Assembly: GCA_009767595.1 (NCBI GenBank)
Contig: VSDK01018725.1
Coordinates: 146,390 to 210,389 of the forward strand
DNA from: Symbiodinium kawagutii
Taxonomy: Eukaryota; Sar; Dinophyceae; Suessiales; Symbiodiniaceae
Direction: 5' to 3'
DNA: 64,000 nt
The notes beneath the pieces were generated by a model that made no database searches, was not told where the DNA came from, and saw nothing but the letters and a program-made list of their open reading frames with translations. Numbering within the stretch: position 1 is the stretch's first letter; each line of letters starts with the position of its first letter. Shown here one piece after another: positions 1 through 11,502 of the stretch. A program made the translations under genes and the position numbers.

Positions 1-733
1 TCACAGGTGTATCATGTTGACATTGCCCAAGGGCTGTGAACGTTATCAAATGTTATCCCCAGTTTCACGGAGATGCCTGTTGGTGGATGATAACAGATAT
101 GATACCACCAACAAAGATATAGAATCAATGTCATTGCGTATGTTTTTGCTGGATATCGATCTCAAATCATGTGGCTCTGCGCTGTCATTGTCCTTGGTTG
201 ATAGTATGATGTACACCGGAGAAGTCTGATGGGTAGCAGTGCCACTGGCAGATGTGGGGCGATTCTTGCGCAGGCAAATCAAATAATCATGTGGACGTTT
301 GGCAACTACAGTATATGGAGTGACATGGAGTGACAACAGGATTAAACTCCTTTGAATGCTTGGTATAATCCTGTCCATGCTTGGTGGCACACGCAGCTGT
401 ATATCATTTTTCACATCGGTCAGCCACCCAGATTCACGGGTGATCTCCAACGACGTGAGGTGCTCAAGCTGCCTCTAGAAAGGTTGGCAGTAGCACAATC
501 AGCTAAACCAGCGGTCATTTATGGGTGTATACTATCCAACGCAATCAAACGACTTCAACCAGCAACACTGGTGCACAAATCAGATATATGATTACTGATA
601 ATGACCATCGGTTCTAACCAGCAGCAATGGCACAACAAACATCAGCAAGTGTCTCTTTGCATCATAGCTCTTCAGCTAATCGGATGATAACCATTATGAG
701 CCGACCATTCTCTGCTTGGTGGCAATCCTCTCC

Positions 734-832
734 GTCATCCGTGTGTTGGGAACCGCCACCGACCGCAGGTTCCGCGAAAGGTGTCCAAGTTCACAGCAAA
801 GGAGACGCAGAGATTGTCATGGCAGAGGGCTT
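734..832 (+). CDS. possible exon, unknown product
   Basis: A GC-richer stretch in A/T-rich surroundings. One forward frame is open through TAGSAKGVQVHSK and GDAEIVMAEGF, which has ordinary protein composition. No splice site decides its borders and another forward frame is also open, so this is a weak call. It lies upstream of the gene A exons on the same strand. Confidence 0.2.
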
Positions 833-1132
833 CCGCCATATAAGGATGATGGTGCCATTTTCGGTCGATAGGATGATTTGCATGTTTTGATTGATCATTG
901 TGAGGTTGATCCAGTATTGATATATCTTCTATATGACAGTAATTCCATGTTTCTTCGAAGTCGATCATTATGGTTCCATGATTGAAAGTATCCAGAAATA
1001 GATGCTTCATACGTCCAAAAGCATGAAAAGACTACTGTAGTTTGTGATGGTTCTCAATTATTTTTCAGCTCCTCATTTGCCCAAGAATTGGTCCAGCTCA
1101 AGATCACTAATTGTGCCATCAAGCCCAAGCAG

Positions 1133-1244
1133 CCGTTGGCTTTTTCATTTGTCGGCCCTGAACCGCAACCCTTGGGGGTGCTACATCTTGGCTCAGGACG
1201 CTGCGATTCTGCTGAATGTGCGGGACCCCAGGGGGCGAAAGCCA
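1133..1244 (+). CDS. exon, unknown product (possible 5' part of gene A)
   Basis: Bounded by an AG acceptor (CCCAAGCAG) and a strong GTGAGT donor. The frame starting one base in gives 37 codons, including LSALNRNPWGCYILAQDAA and LLNVRDPRGRK. Composition is that of a helical soluble protein. It is on the same strand as the gene A exons from 3588 and may be one of its upstream exons, but the link is not shown by phase. The product was not recognised. Confidence 0.45.
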
Positions 1245-1551
1245 GTGAGTCACAGGTTTCGGACCCCAGAAACTCGCCAAACAAATCCATGGTGAGATGA
1301 GTGGTTTGAATCTCACCATTTCATTAGCCATCGTTATGTTATTGTGGATAATCATCCGAGGATTGGTGATTAGTTACAATTTATGGTTTATAATCTATAA
1401 TTGATTAGCGATGGCTGATGGTATGATGAGTTTTGGCCAATAAAGGTTGATGATAGGTTGTAGTCAATCAGATTCGTGGAATAATGGGCAATTATGATCA
1501 TTCATGGTTTATGGTGGTTAACGCTGGATCAGAACCCTGTGCAGAGCTCAG

Positions 1552-1608
1552 GAGGGATGCACAGCACGGAGGAGGAGATTATGAAGCATGTGTGGCTAGA
1601 TATTTGGG
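1552..1608 (+). CDS. possible short exon
   Basis: AG acceptor (GAGCTCAG) and a GTCAGT donor enclose 57 bases. The frame with two leading bases reads GMHSTEEEIMKHVWLDIW. Short, so chance is possible; listed because it follows the exon at 1133 on the same strand. Confidence 0.25.
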
Positions 1609-1816
1609 GTCAGTTGATGAATCAACATTGACTATTAGATACCCATTACAAACGGTAATTACACATTGTTGTTCAACACACCTATGGCCGCGACTAGAAT
1701 CATCATTGAGCATAATTGTATCCATCAGTAACTATCATCATCATTATACTAATCATTATACTAATCATAATGCACATGTTTAAACCATCCTTAACCATTG
1801 TGAAATCATCATTTAC

Positions 1817-1859
<43 letters not shown>
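1817..1859. repeat. (ATC)n microsatellite
   Basis: About 14 perfect ATC triplets. The histidine or methionine runs they give in overlapping frames are repeat artefacts. Confidence 0.95.
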
Positions 1860-1861
<2 letters not shown>

Positions 1862-2739
1862 CATTCCTCCATCATGCACCGTAACTCGCCACATGCTGAA
1901 GCCATGTGCAGCATAGGCCATGGCGCAAGTGCCCGAGTTTCAGAACAAGGAGCAGTTTGGTTCAGCTATTTGAGACACCAAAAAAACACACAGTTGTTTG
2001 GTTGGTGGGATGATTGAAGTTGGTTGATTTTGGTTGATTTTCGTTGGTTGATTTGGTCGATTGATTTAGGCTGGTTGGTTTTGATTGGATTGGTGTGGGG
2101 ATGGGTTTCAGCTTCGTTTTGGTTGCGCTCTCTTGCCGGCCACGATAGAGGTACTAAGCACCACATAATTCAGGTCATTTGGAGCTGGCACCAAGTCAAA
2201 ACCCCGACAAACACCATGTTTGGTGGCTGGAAATCATCACTGATATCGGGGTTGGTTAATGGTCTTTACAGGGGATTATAATGATAATGATTAATGAGGT
2301 CTAATAACCAACAAATATAGGGCATCATATACCAACTATAAATGGAGGTTTCTTAAGATTTGGAACCCAAAAATGAATGCTGTACTTCAGCTAGATTAAA
2401 ACGGGGTCCAGATCCAGGGGGTTTACTTCAGTAAGGTTTTCTAATTGAAGACTAATTTTGATTGATTTTAAAAAGGAATACTTATAAGAATGGAACTTAT
2501 GTATTGTTTACAAAGAGAAACCTGCTTTTTAGTAGCATTTACAACAAAGATATCTTATTGTATTTCTGTATTAAAACACACTGTTGATTGAATATGAAAA
2601 CATACTGCAAAATTGAAGCAATTAATTTTCTCAGTTAACAACGGATCGGCTCACCTCAGTGCAGAGACAAACTCGAACATACATGACGATCATTTCAGAT
2701 CCTATCTAAAACTTGTTACAGGGAACAGGACATAAAATG

Positions 2740-3075
2740 AGAACACATGAGAGATTTTGAGATTTTGTTGAGCTGGCAAATTGTTAAGGGGACCGAGGAA
2801 CAAGTGAGAGACAATGAGAAAAAATGAGAAACAAATGAGAAAAAAATGAGGAAAAATGAGGAAAAATGAGGAAAAATGATAGATTTTGAGATTTTTTGGG
2901 TGGACTTGTCATCTCCGTTAATGAAGGACGAGAAAAAATGAGAAAACATGAGAGATTTTGAGATTTTTTGAGCTGGCCCTAATTTAAAACTCAATTAACA
3001 CCAAATTGAGGACGAGAAAAAAAATAGGAAAAATGAGGAAAAATGAGGAAAAATGAGAGATTTTGAGATTTTTTT
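2740..3075. repeat. interspersed minisatellite, ATGAGAGATTTTGAGATTTT modules
   Basis: A module ATGAGAGATTTTGAGATTTT recurs near 2746, 2878, 2949 and 3053. It is separated by arrays of a 9-11 base GAAAAATGAG unit (2816-2880 and 3012-3060). The plus strand is purine-rich. No gene is seen here. Confidence 0.85.
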
Positions 3076-3114
3076 GCCTGGGCTAGTGCTTGATTTGTTT
3101 TCCATTCCGAAACC

Positions 3115-3258
3115 CATTAGATCTAACCCCCCCTTTGAAAAACCCATTAGATCTAACCCCCTGTTGTAAAAAAACCCGTTAGATCTAACCCCCTGTTAAA
3201 AAAAACCCGTTAGATCTAACCCCCTGTTAAAAAAAAAAACGTTAGATCTAACCCCTCT
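3115..3258 (+). repeat. 33-bp tandem repeat with TTAGATCTAACCCCC core
   Basis: About five copies of a unit of roughly 33 bases with the core AACCCRTTAGATCTAACCCC, spaced by A runs of variable length. The core holds the palindrome TTAGATCTAA. A degenerate copy (CCTAGGATCTAAAACCCC) follows near 3385. Confidence 0.9.
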
Positions 3259-3298
3259 CCCATCTTGTACAAGTGAATGTCAATGTCAATTTCAAGCC

Positions 3299-3364
3299 TG
3301 AAACATCATGGTTTATCTCAAAACATCATGGTTTTATCTCAAAACATCATGGTTTTATCTCAAA
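3299..3364 (+). repeat. 21-bp tandem repeat AAACATCATGGTTTTATCTC
   Basis: Three nearly identical head-to-tail copies directly after the 33-bp array. Confidence 0.9.
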
Positions 3365-3460
3365 CACGTATGTACTAAAAACCCCTAGGATCTAAAACCC
3401 CCCTGATCTGACCCCCACATTCAGTTGGGTGAGTACTGCTAAAAATGAGTACTATACATA

Positions 3461-3503
3461 GGATGATTTGGACAATCCACTATTTTGAGAAACACCCATA
3501 TGG
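3461..3503. mobile_element. F1 inverted-repeat element, right-end fragment
   Basis: Carries the right terminus of family F1 (ACTATTTTGAGAAACACCCATATGG); the left half is missing or too decayed to see. Confidence 0.6.
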
Positions 3504-3587
3504 CAATCCCGCAAACGCCATGCATATTTTGAGAGGCAGACTGTTGGCCTCCGCTGGGTTCCTCATTGATGCCGTTGCCGTTGCGAG

Positions 3588-5494
3588 GACTGGGACGTGG
3601 AGGGAAAGGACCCGGACCTGAAGAAAGCCTTGGAGGTTGGGATGCAGGAAACCATCACCCCAAAAATATGGCAGAGAAAGACCTTACCAGTTACGATAAT
3701 AGGATGTGTGACCCCCTAGTCAGCCAATGTAACAAAGAGTTGAATCATTTGTTTGGCAACTTGTACCGCTTGGGGCCCCCCACCTTGTAGGGAACTGAAT
3801 TGCCACACATGTGCCACCATTACAACGCAATTCACGTCTAGAAAGGCCACAACCCCAGATAGGCTGTTTAGAGATCATGAGTCAGTTGGTTCTCTCCGGA
3901 AATAGGAAGCTCTTATCCATTTACACATTCACACATGGTCACTGTGTGATGGACCTGCTACTGTATTTCTTTTGGGGATGCACATGCAGGTCATCATACT
4001 CGATCACATTATTTAGGGAATATCTATTGATATTTATTGTTATGGACAAGGAAAGGCCACATTACGCAAGTTTGGTGGATCCATAAGAGGAAAGTGGTGA
4101 TAGCTGGTTGCTGCTAGCTGCTTGATGCGTCCATTGTGGTCACTTTGAATTTTTATGTTTATATATATATATATACATCTCAAACTTTATCAAACTGCCA
4201 AGAATGTCATCCTATGAACTCCGTGAATGTGTCCGCATGTCCAGGCATCACCCAACAAAACATCTATAGTTCAATAATATCTCAGGGATGCACTCCGGTC
4301 GTCAACAAAAAATCTCAGCTTTCCGGTTGCAGGTCATTTCCTTGCGGCTTCCCGAACTCCTTCCGCGAGCTGATTTGCATTCGCTTGCAGCCTCAGCTCA
4401 ATGGCAAGCTGAGATTGTGCAAGGGAGGTACGTTAGGGAAGGTACAGCTACTCACCTTCACTGCCTGGTGGTTTTGTTGCTCATACTTTCCCTCTATGAA
4501 CACATGGTTGGTTGATTCCTAGGTTCCAGCTGCTCACTGCAGTTGGACCAAAGTTCAAAGGTCAAAGGTTGGTTGACTTGCGGCGCATCTTTTCCATGGC
4601 TAGCTGCTTCGACCACCAAGCAGCTTCAGGTTGGCCCTGATCATGAACGCCTTTGCTCAGCTGCAATACGTCCAGAAGGATTTGCTGGACCTGCTGAGCC
4701 AGGTGCCCTGGGACTGCCTGGTGAAGCGAAACAGGAGCTGTGAGTTGGTTCCTTGGGTTCCATGAAAACCAGCATCCTATTCGGAAATGCTGTGAGTTAT
4801 TGAATTTTATGTACCTCCAATGAACAAATGATGTATGTAGAAATGTGATTCATTATTCATGGAAGTAAATGGAACAGCAAATTTTAGCAAGCAAATGGAG
4901 GTAAAATATTCCGAGAACATACATCTTGATGTAGTCTATGATTATTCATGAAAGCCGATATATATATATATATACATACATGCGTAACAGTAGAGGCTCT
5001 AATAAGTTGGCCTACCGGGCATATTCCATCATGGCAGTCTGATGGCCAAGCAGTAGAACCAATCCACCATGTGGGTTGGCCCGGGTCGGCTGGAAAGCAC
5101 AGAATTGCGTAAATGATCATGGCAAAATGTACGTGATCTCATGATATTTTGTGTGTCATGCCAGAATTACTGCTGTTGGAGTTGTGTTGTAACCACATCG
5201 TTTCGCAGTAGGTGGATCAGGTGCCTTGTTTCCAGCAACCAAACTCTCCTCCCTCCCCCCCTTCAAACCACCCCCCTCCCCCTTCAAACCAGCCCCCCAC
5301 CCTTACCTTCTCGATGTCATTTGCATCGGCTCAACGGCTCATGCTCTGGCCTTCCAGTGCCACCCTCCAGGAGTTGCTTCTGAACGAAGAGAAACTGAGC
5401 AAGTTCACGGGGCTTCAGCTTGCCATGGTGCTGAATGCCATCGCGAGGCGGGGGACGAGCCTTGAGCCAAGCATCGAAGCTGGCATAGACATGG
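3588..5494 (+). CDS. gene A: split gene for a helical-repeat (FASTK/RAP/OPR-like) protein
   Basis: Four exons are proposed: 3588-3635, 4333-4427, 4624-4739 and 5358-5494. Exons 1-3 chain in phase: exon 1 (DWDVEGKDPDLKKALE) ends on a codon; exon 2 (VISLRLPELLPRADLH...) leaves AG; exon 3 opens with C, making a serine, and reads FRLALIMNAFAQLQYVQKD then LLDLLSQVPWDCLV before a GTGAGTT donor. Exon 4 has a long pyrimidine tract before it and reads TLQELLLNEEKLSKFTG then LQLAMVLNAIARRG. The repeated helix-turn-helix pattern around N-A-F/I-A is typical of octotricopeptide/FASTK/RAP-type organelle RNA-binding proteins; this assignment is inference. Exon 3 to exon 4 is out of phase as drawn, so a further exon or another acceptor is needed. 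Start and C-terminal RAP region were not found. Confidence 0.55.
3686..3790. mobile_element. F4 inverted-repeat element, degenerate, within gene A intron
   Basis: Right terminus GGGGCCCCCCACCTTGTAG matches the F4 copy ending at 14371. An internal CCAGTTACGATAATAG matches the F4 copy near 61220. It ends in TTGTAG, usable as a splice acceptor, and lies in the intron after the exon at 3588-3635. Confidence 0.45.
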
Positions 5495-5787
5495 GTATAG
5501 TGATATGTGCGAGTAAAAAGTGGAATATCTTCAAAATTATATAGAATACCTGTATGTACCTGTGAATCTTCAATGTAAACTAAGTTTAACGAAAGAGTGG
5601 CATGAGAATTTGATAGAAATTGTTCATACATCAACAGACCTGATGTGAGAGGGTTGTTTGATCTGTGTCTCGATTGTCGGCTTAGATGATTCACATTTAG
5701 CAATGACAAAATTCAGATGTGTAGTTTTAGAGTTCGTGCCTGAGAAGACAAAAGGACTTGTACAATATGCGGTGTGCGGGTTCAGAC

Positions 5788-5930
5788 GAACTCCTGTAGG
5801 TAAGGGAGGAGGCCGGGGAGAGGAAAGGAAGATGACGATCAGGAAAGAGAGAGCAGGAGATGAAGAGATGCAGGGAAGATGAGAAGAGAAGAGAAGAGAC
5901 GAGAAGAGAAGAGACGAGAAGCACCAGAAC
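5788..5930 (+). repeat. purine tract with (GAGAA)n
   Basis: Almost only A and G on the plus strand, ending in a GAGAA/GACGA pentamer array at 5878-5927. It could form a triplex, but it codes for nothing recognisable. Confidence 0.85.
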
Positions 5931-7374
5931 CAACTTCATATGAGCCCTTCTTTTGCCAGAAACAGGACACATAATCACACAACGCAGGAAGCATTCCATG
6001 CATAACACATGACGTGCTGGCGCATTTGCATGGGAAAACCAGAAACTAAGTTGGTGCCAAGTTGGTAGAAACATCTCATTCAGTCAAGTCATCTTGCCGA
6101 AAAGGAAGAACAGCCTGGCAGATGATGATTCACCGTCGCCTCATGTTGATCAATTTGGCTCATTTGTTTGGAGTCTTGGATGTTTTTTTTCTAGACCTGG
6201 ACCTTAGCAAACAACGTTTTGTTTGTTCCTGAGTTACCACTGTGTCCATCATCATATCATTGCGGTTGACTGATCATGTAGCCATCTATCCCAGTGTTTG
6301 CTACTGTTTGCTTCTCTTGAACCTATTACTGTATGTGTTCTTCCTTGGGGTGATTACTTTTTGACAGATATACTGCACAGGAATACAGCACCCCAATCGA
6401 AAAGAACAATTTGGAGTGGAGGCAGTTTCAAGCAGCTTTGTACCTGTTGTGCTTTCATGTGCTGTGTTTGCTCTCCGACGGTAATAAGAGACTCCACTGT
6501 GGGTATTGGTTTTGAGGAGAGGAGTTTATGAGACCATTGCTTGCAATTGCCATGCGTCATGATGAGATTGTTGTGGCCGACATGCAGTCAATGGTTAGTA
6601 CGCTGCAATGTGGCTTGTGTACCTCGATGTCTCTCAATTATCTCAATTGCTACAACTAATAGATACACAGCCTGAATACTCGATTAGCTGCTGGTTTTGC
6701 ACATGTTTGAAGTGTGAACATGTTTTGTTTCTCTGTTTGAAATGGTTAGTTGATTAAGAATAGTATGATATGTGTCATAGCGATTATTATCACCAGCCAG
6801 TCAGCTACATCCTGATACTGCATATATCGCAATCCTCGATCGCTCTGCTGTAAGGTCGCTAAACCAACCAACCCGCATTAATGGCTGGTTTCACCCCCTT
6901 TCTCCTAGTTTCATGTCATCAACCTTATGCAGATTCTGTACAGCACGAGTCCGAGTTCGTGATCATGCGGTGAACCGTTTGTTCTGGTTGATTCTCATTG
7001 ATCAGCTCTTACTTCCAACAACCAGCGGCTCTAATCAATGATAGGCTCCAGTTCTCATCAACAACCATCACGAACACGTATAATTTTCACTACTTGAGCA
7101 TTCGATTTGATGATGAATGTATACGAGCTGGTCAAAAGCGTTGCCCACCAGTACTGTGATTCAGAGAACCATTGTAGATGTCCAAATTGACGTAATCTCA
7201 ACCAGTTTATATAAACGCTCACCAACCATCTATGTTGTTTTTTGTAATGTGCACTTTGTAGTATTTTGTAATTACTTAAATATTCAGCCTGTTACACGAC
7301 AAGTAGCTATTCATGTTCACTAATTTAAGCCAAGAAGATGGATTAATCTCTCCAGTGTTGTCCAGTAGTATCCA

Positions 7375-7479
7375 ATGGTGGTCTCTCAAAATAGGGGTAC
7401 CCCGAAATCATCCCATATTAACCAAAATTAGTAGTCAACCAACCATTTTTGGGGGTCCCCTAGTTTGAGAAACATCCAT
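7375..7479. mobile_element. F1 inverted-repeat element, full length
   Basis: Left end GGTGGTCTCTCAAAATAGG and right end CCTAGTTTGAGAAACATCC are near-perfect inverted repeats. Internal sequence AACCAACCATTTTTGGG is shared with other F1 copies. Confidence 0.85.
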
Positions 7480-7642
7480 TGTTTTTGAACGTTTTTAGTA
7501 AACCTATCCAGTATCATCCATTTATCATCCCATATTAGCCATTTATAGAAATAAACCAACCATTCATGGCGGTCCATCCAATATTATCCAGTGAGTTGAC
7601 ACCTTCACCAGTTGCATAACTCACTTCACCACGCTTGGCCAG

Positions 7643-7726
7643 GTTGCAACTCCACGAGCCCAAACTGGTAGAGCTTTTATCTTCGGCCGTGCGTAGCAGC
7701 GCACACGTTGGAGGGCTCGGATCACC
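7643..7726 (+). CDS. exon, probable continuation of gene A
   Basis: Acceptor GCTTGGCCAG. After one base the frame reads LQLHEPKLVELLSSAVRSSAH, the same helical style as gene A and on the same strand. The end is set at a GTTCGT donor but an earlier end is possible. The opposite strand is also open (NGDPSPPTCALLRTAED... followed by GTGAGT), so the strand is not certain. Confidence 0.4.
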
Positions 7727-7797
7727 GTTCGTTTCCGGCCACACGTTTCCCCTGGTTGGTCGATCATGGTGGCATGGGTCATGCTGTTTGAATTGGG

Positions 7798-7890
7798 ATC
7801 ATGGGGGTTGATCGTGGTTCATCATGGTTCATCATCGTTCGTCATGGTTCATCATGGTTGATCATTGGTGGATAATGATGGTTGATTGTT
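7798..7890 (+). repeat. degenerate ATCATGGTTGATC/ATCATGGTTC repeat
   Basis: Eight or so imperfect copies of a 10-13 base ATCATGGTTS motif head to tail. Confidence 0.7.
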
Positions 7891-8596
7891 GATGGATCAT
7901 CGTCGTTGATGATCTCAAGCTGTTATAGTAGCCATGGCTCATCCCTAGGATCATCCATGCAAAAACATCGAGCTAGGTGGTGGTCTGAAGCTATTGCTAT
8001 TTTCCCCACATGGGTTACCCTTGGATACACTGTATTATTTCATTCTAGCCAGTTGGTTTGCCTAGGGCCTAGGGCCTAGCTATTTGGGATGCTTGGTTGA
8101 TTGACTGGTGCATGTGTTTAAGGGACAACGGTGCCCACCAACGCAGCTAGCAATGCTACGCCGTTTCTCGGGATCAAAACCACGACAGCATGGCTAGTCC
8201 ATGAGACATCGATGGTGGTTGCCATGTTTCAGCCCTGGGTGTGGCCCATGGATGCATGGAACCCTATCCTTCACGGGATGAGACCTTCAATGGACCATCG
8301 GTTGCTGGCTGATTCGAGGCTGCCAAGTCGTACATGGGAAGATGTGGAAACCGACCATTGTCAGCAACAACAAGAACTTCCAACATTTCTCAAGGTTGTT
8401 ACTGACCAGGTTATTTAGATATATAATTATAGCTAAATACCTTATCAATCAACTAACCAGGGTCGGTTTACAACAAACAGATGCCAAACACCACTGTTTT
8501 TGCTGGTTTGCAGCTAGCATCGAGGTTCAGCCTTGGGTCCCCTGGCCGCCTTCCTCATGTTCCAGCCGGCGCTGCGCCTAGGCCCTAGACCCACAG

Positions 8597-8669
8597 GCCT
8601 TTTGTTTGGTGGCCAATGCCTCTGCCAAGCTTCAGCGCCCTGGCGAGTTGGTGCTTGCGACGACTGGAT
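8597..8669 (+). CDS. possible exon, gene A-like
   Basis: Acceptor AGACCCACAG, then a frame reading AFCLVANASAKLQRPGELVL, again an N-A-x-A-K-L helical-repeat motif as in gene A. Donor placed at GTAGTT (8670); GTGCTT at 8651 is an alternative. Weak because it is short. Confidence 0.35.
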
Positions 8670-8699
8670 GGTAGTTTTAACGAGGGTTGAGAATGGTCA

Positions 8700-8815
8700 A
8701 TAGCCATGGATAGCCATGGTGAATCATCCATAGGTTAGTAATCCATAGGTTAATAATCAATAGGTTAATAATCCATAGGTTAATCATCCATAGGTTAGTA
8801 ATCCATAGGGATTAT
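8700..8815 (+). repeat. 17-bp tandem repeat ATCCATAGGTTARTA
   Basis: Six imperfect copies of a 17-base unit ATCCATAGGTTAATA. Confidence 0.9.
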
Positions 8816-8875
8816 AGCAATTGATAATGGCCAATCATGGGGGATAAGAACACACAACCTATGGTGAAACACCTA

Positions 8876-8984
8876 CTGGTTGCTGCTTTGGTTGACTTGT
8901 TCATTTCATTTTGCCAAATGTGATGATTAACAAATGGCTGGTTGACTTTCGCAGATTTTTCAAAGGGGTTGAAACCACCACCCA
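8876..8984. mobile_element. F2 inverted-repeat element
   Basis: Left GGTTGCTGCTTTGGTTGAC, internal AAATGGCTGGTTGACTT, right CAAAGGGGTTGAAACCACCA. After the AG of TTTTTCAAAG the frame GLKPPPSLLWVWPLDVLPR is open for 27 codons. Confidence 0.75.
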
Positions 8985-8999
8985 GTCTACTATGGGTGT

Positions 9000-10480
9000 G
9001 GCCGTTAGATGTCCTGCCAAGGGTGGTGGGCTCCCAACTTTTGAAGTAGAGTCCACGCATGATGTGACCGCCAAGATTGGTGCTTGACAAGTGTAGAAAT
9101 TGTATTTGTTTGCCACTGGGTGGGGACAACCCCGAATGTCTGATTTAGGGAAGCACCATGAATCACTGCAGTTTTGGGTTGTGAGGTTCTGAGGGATTAT
9201 GGGGTCAATGGTGACAATGCATGACAACGCGCAATGTAAATACTTGTAGATCTTCATATTCAATACTGTTTGTGTTGTTACCTGAATGTGTTTTGTCAAT
9301 TTTGTCACACAAAAGTCCCCGCAACCATTTAGTGGTGGAAGCTCATAAACCATTATATACAATCATTGTGCAAAGCGTCAAAGGATTGGATATCTCTCGT
9401 TTACATCCTGTACAGCCTTCAGGCAACCCTACCCCCACGTTAGGATGACGCAAGAGAAACCATTTTTCCAGTGACAAGTTGTATGTCTTCAGGTTATTGA
9501 ACGCACATTTGGGGTGTCAAGAGCATCAGTTGCTGTATTTTGTTGCTACTCACTGATATTCGTCTTGCACCCCACTTGCTACTCGTAAGCAAGAGCTTGC
9601 TCAGTAACAGGATATCCAGTTTTCTAGGAACAGTCTATTCTGCGGTTTCAGATTCGTCATTCCTCGGCATCCATCATTTGTCTGCCTTACCAAGCCACAA
9701 CGAACCAAGCTGGCTTCCCGTCATTTTGAGCTCAGCCACCTGACCAAAAATCCTTCAAGCATAATCAAATGTTCATATTGGTGAAACCCTTGTTGTTTCG
9801 TCAACCTTGTTGGTTTCACTGATCAATTAATGGTGAAACCATTGGTGAAACCATCAGTCAACCATTGTTGTTCTCTGATTGTTGTTTTTTTAAGCTGCGG
9901 TTGTTCTGTTGTTACATACACTTGTATTGTTGATCAACAACCCTAAGCTGTTTTGTCATAAATGGTTCCCCAATTCTCCTTCGGTTGATTGACACTTTCT
10001 GGTATTTATTGCTTTCAGGACCCCCAATGCGCGTGTCATGAGCCACCAGGTATTGCTGATGATAAACTACCCCTGTGGTTGCCAACCCATGGTGGTCATA
10101 TTATTGATTACATGTTACTCATGGTTGATTCTCCCTACTTGTGTCGTCAACCTTCTATGGTTTATAGCCCCTATGTATGATTTCTATGATCCATATTGAC
10201 GAACCCCCACTTCTTGTAAGGGTGATGTCATATACGCAACTTTCTATGAACCCCTAGTTGTAAATGACCCTCTATGCTTGATAATGGATGATGATGGTCG
10301 ATAGTGATTGGTATCCCCTATGGTTCAGATTGGCACCTGCCTAGGATTGGTATATCAGCGACCCCCCTTATGTTTCAGATTGTTTCATGTGAGCCCCTGG
10401 CCTGTTTGACAGCAACCCGCTTCGCTGGATTACTTGTATGTGCAATTGGGCTTAAAGTTATGTCCATGGCAAATAAGCCT
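9000..10480. other. no gene recognised
   Basis: Low-complexity sequence with many GGTTGATT/GGTGAAACC words and no frame with both coding composition and splice borders. Confidence 0.5.
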
Positions 10481-10497
10481 AGAATCTTCTCTGAGAT

Positions 10498-10892
10498 GAG
10501 GGTGACTCATCGGAAGGGTTACTCTTCACTCACTTTTTCATGGTCTTGGCAACATTCCAAATAATTACAAATAATTCCAACAAAAATCCTCCTCAAACAT
10601 TCCAAACTGTTGCAAAGAAATTCCAAACAGTTTCAAACAATCCAAAAAGTTCCCAAAAATTCCAAAACATTCTAAAAAAATCCGAAACATTCCAAACAGT
10701 TCCAAACAAATCCAAAAAAATCCAACAAAAAAACAGAATGATTTGGAACTATTTGGAATTTTCCAGAATGATTTATGTCGAATATTTCAGAATTTTCCAG
10801 GATGATTTGGAACTTGTTCAAATTTTCAAGACTATTCTGCACTTGGGAGCATTTGGACAGCAAATTTGAAGAGTAACCCTTCGGAAGAGTAA
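10498..10892. mobile_element. foldback element carrying a TTCCAAA minisatellite
   Basis: A perfect 15-base inverted repeat (GAAGGGTTACTCTTC at 10513-10527, complement at 10868-10882) extends imperfectly outward with a second GGTTACTCTTC-like copy. Inside, the left half (10547-10735) is an array of TTCCAAAC/ATTCCAAA words. The right half (10737-10830) carries the complement (TTTGGAA). The whole unit of about 390 bases can fold on itself, like foldback transposons. Frames open across it are repeat artefacts. Confidence 0.75.
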
Positions 10893-11319
10893 CCAGATGA
10901 TATAACGTATAAGGCAGATGAATTAGCCCCTTCAATTGAGATACTCGCGCCAAATACTACAGTAGGCCCTATATTAGTATAAGCTATGATAGTTCACCCA
11001 CTTACTCGTCACCTTATTGTCCATTATATACCCATTGGAACCAACCCCTACAAGGATGGGTAGCTTATGGACCATGGGCAGTAGCTTACAACCCCCCATC
11101 AACCCCTACACTGGAATTGACCCTATGAGGCAGGTCACAACCCCTATAACCATGATTACCTACCCCGCAACAAGTCACCCCGAAGCCTCATAATTAGCTC
11201 TAAAACCCCTAACAAAATCGCAACTCATCACCCCTGCCCTAAAAAGTTGAGCTCTAAAACCCGAAAAAAAAATGGCAACAAGTCACCCATGACCCATCCT
11301 AACCCCCGAAAAATTCACC

Positions 11320-11502
11320 ATGCTTCGCCAGTTCCCAGCAGTGGCCACGGCCCATCCCCCTGCACCAGCACCAGAGCCGAGGCTGGGCCTGGACACCTTC
11401 NNNNNNNNNNNNNNNNNNNNNNNNNNNNNNNNNNNNNNNNNNNNNNNNNNGGGGCTGCCGCGGCTGCTGGCGCGCTTCAGCGGACGACAGCTGGTGCGCC
11501 GG
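11320..11502 (+). CDS. possible first exon, interrupted by assembly gap
   Basis: An ATG opens MLRQFPAVATAHPPAPAPE and continues to the N run. The same frame after the gap reads GLPRLLARFSGRQLVRR, ending near a GTGAAG donor. High GC and a basic, Ala/Pro-rich start could be a targeting peptide, but that is only a guess. The gap length is arbitrary, so the frame across it is not reliable. Confidence 0.4.
11401..11450. other. assembly gap (50 N)
   Basis: Exactly 50 N, the usual sign of a gap of set or estimated size. Confidence 1.

Noticed and set aside
1168..1190. Second spliced-leader-like word (CATCTTGGCTCAGG)
   Set aside because: Several mismatches and it lies inside a good exon.
1703..1921. 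Met- and Ile-rich frames
   Set aside because: Produced by the (ATC)n microsatellite.
11040..11270. Telomere-like AACCCCTA words
   Set aside because: Irregular spacing and no continuous TTTAGGG/CCCTAAA repeat.
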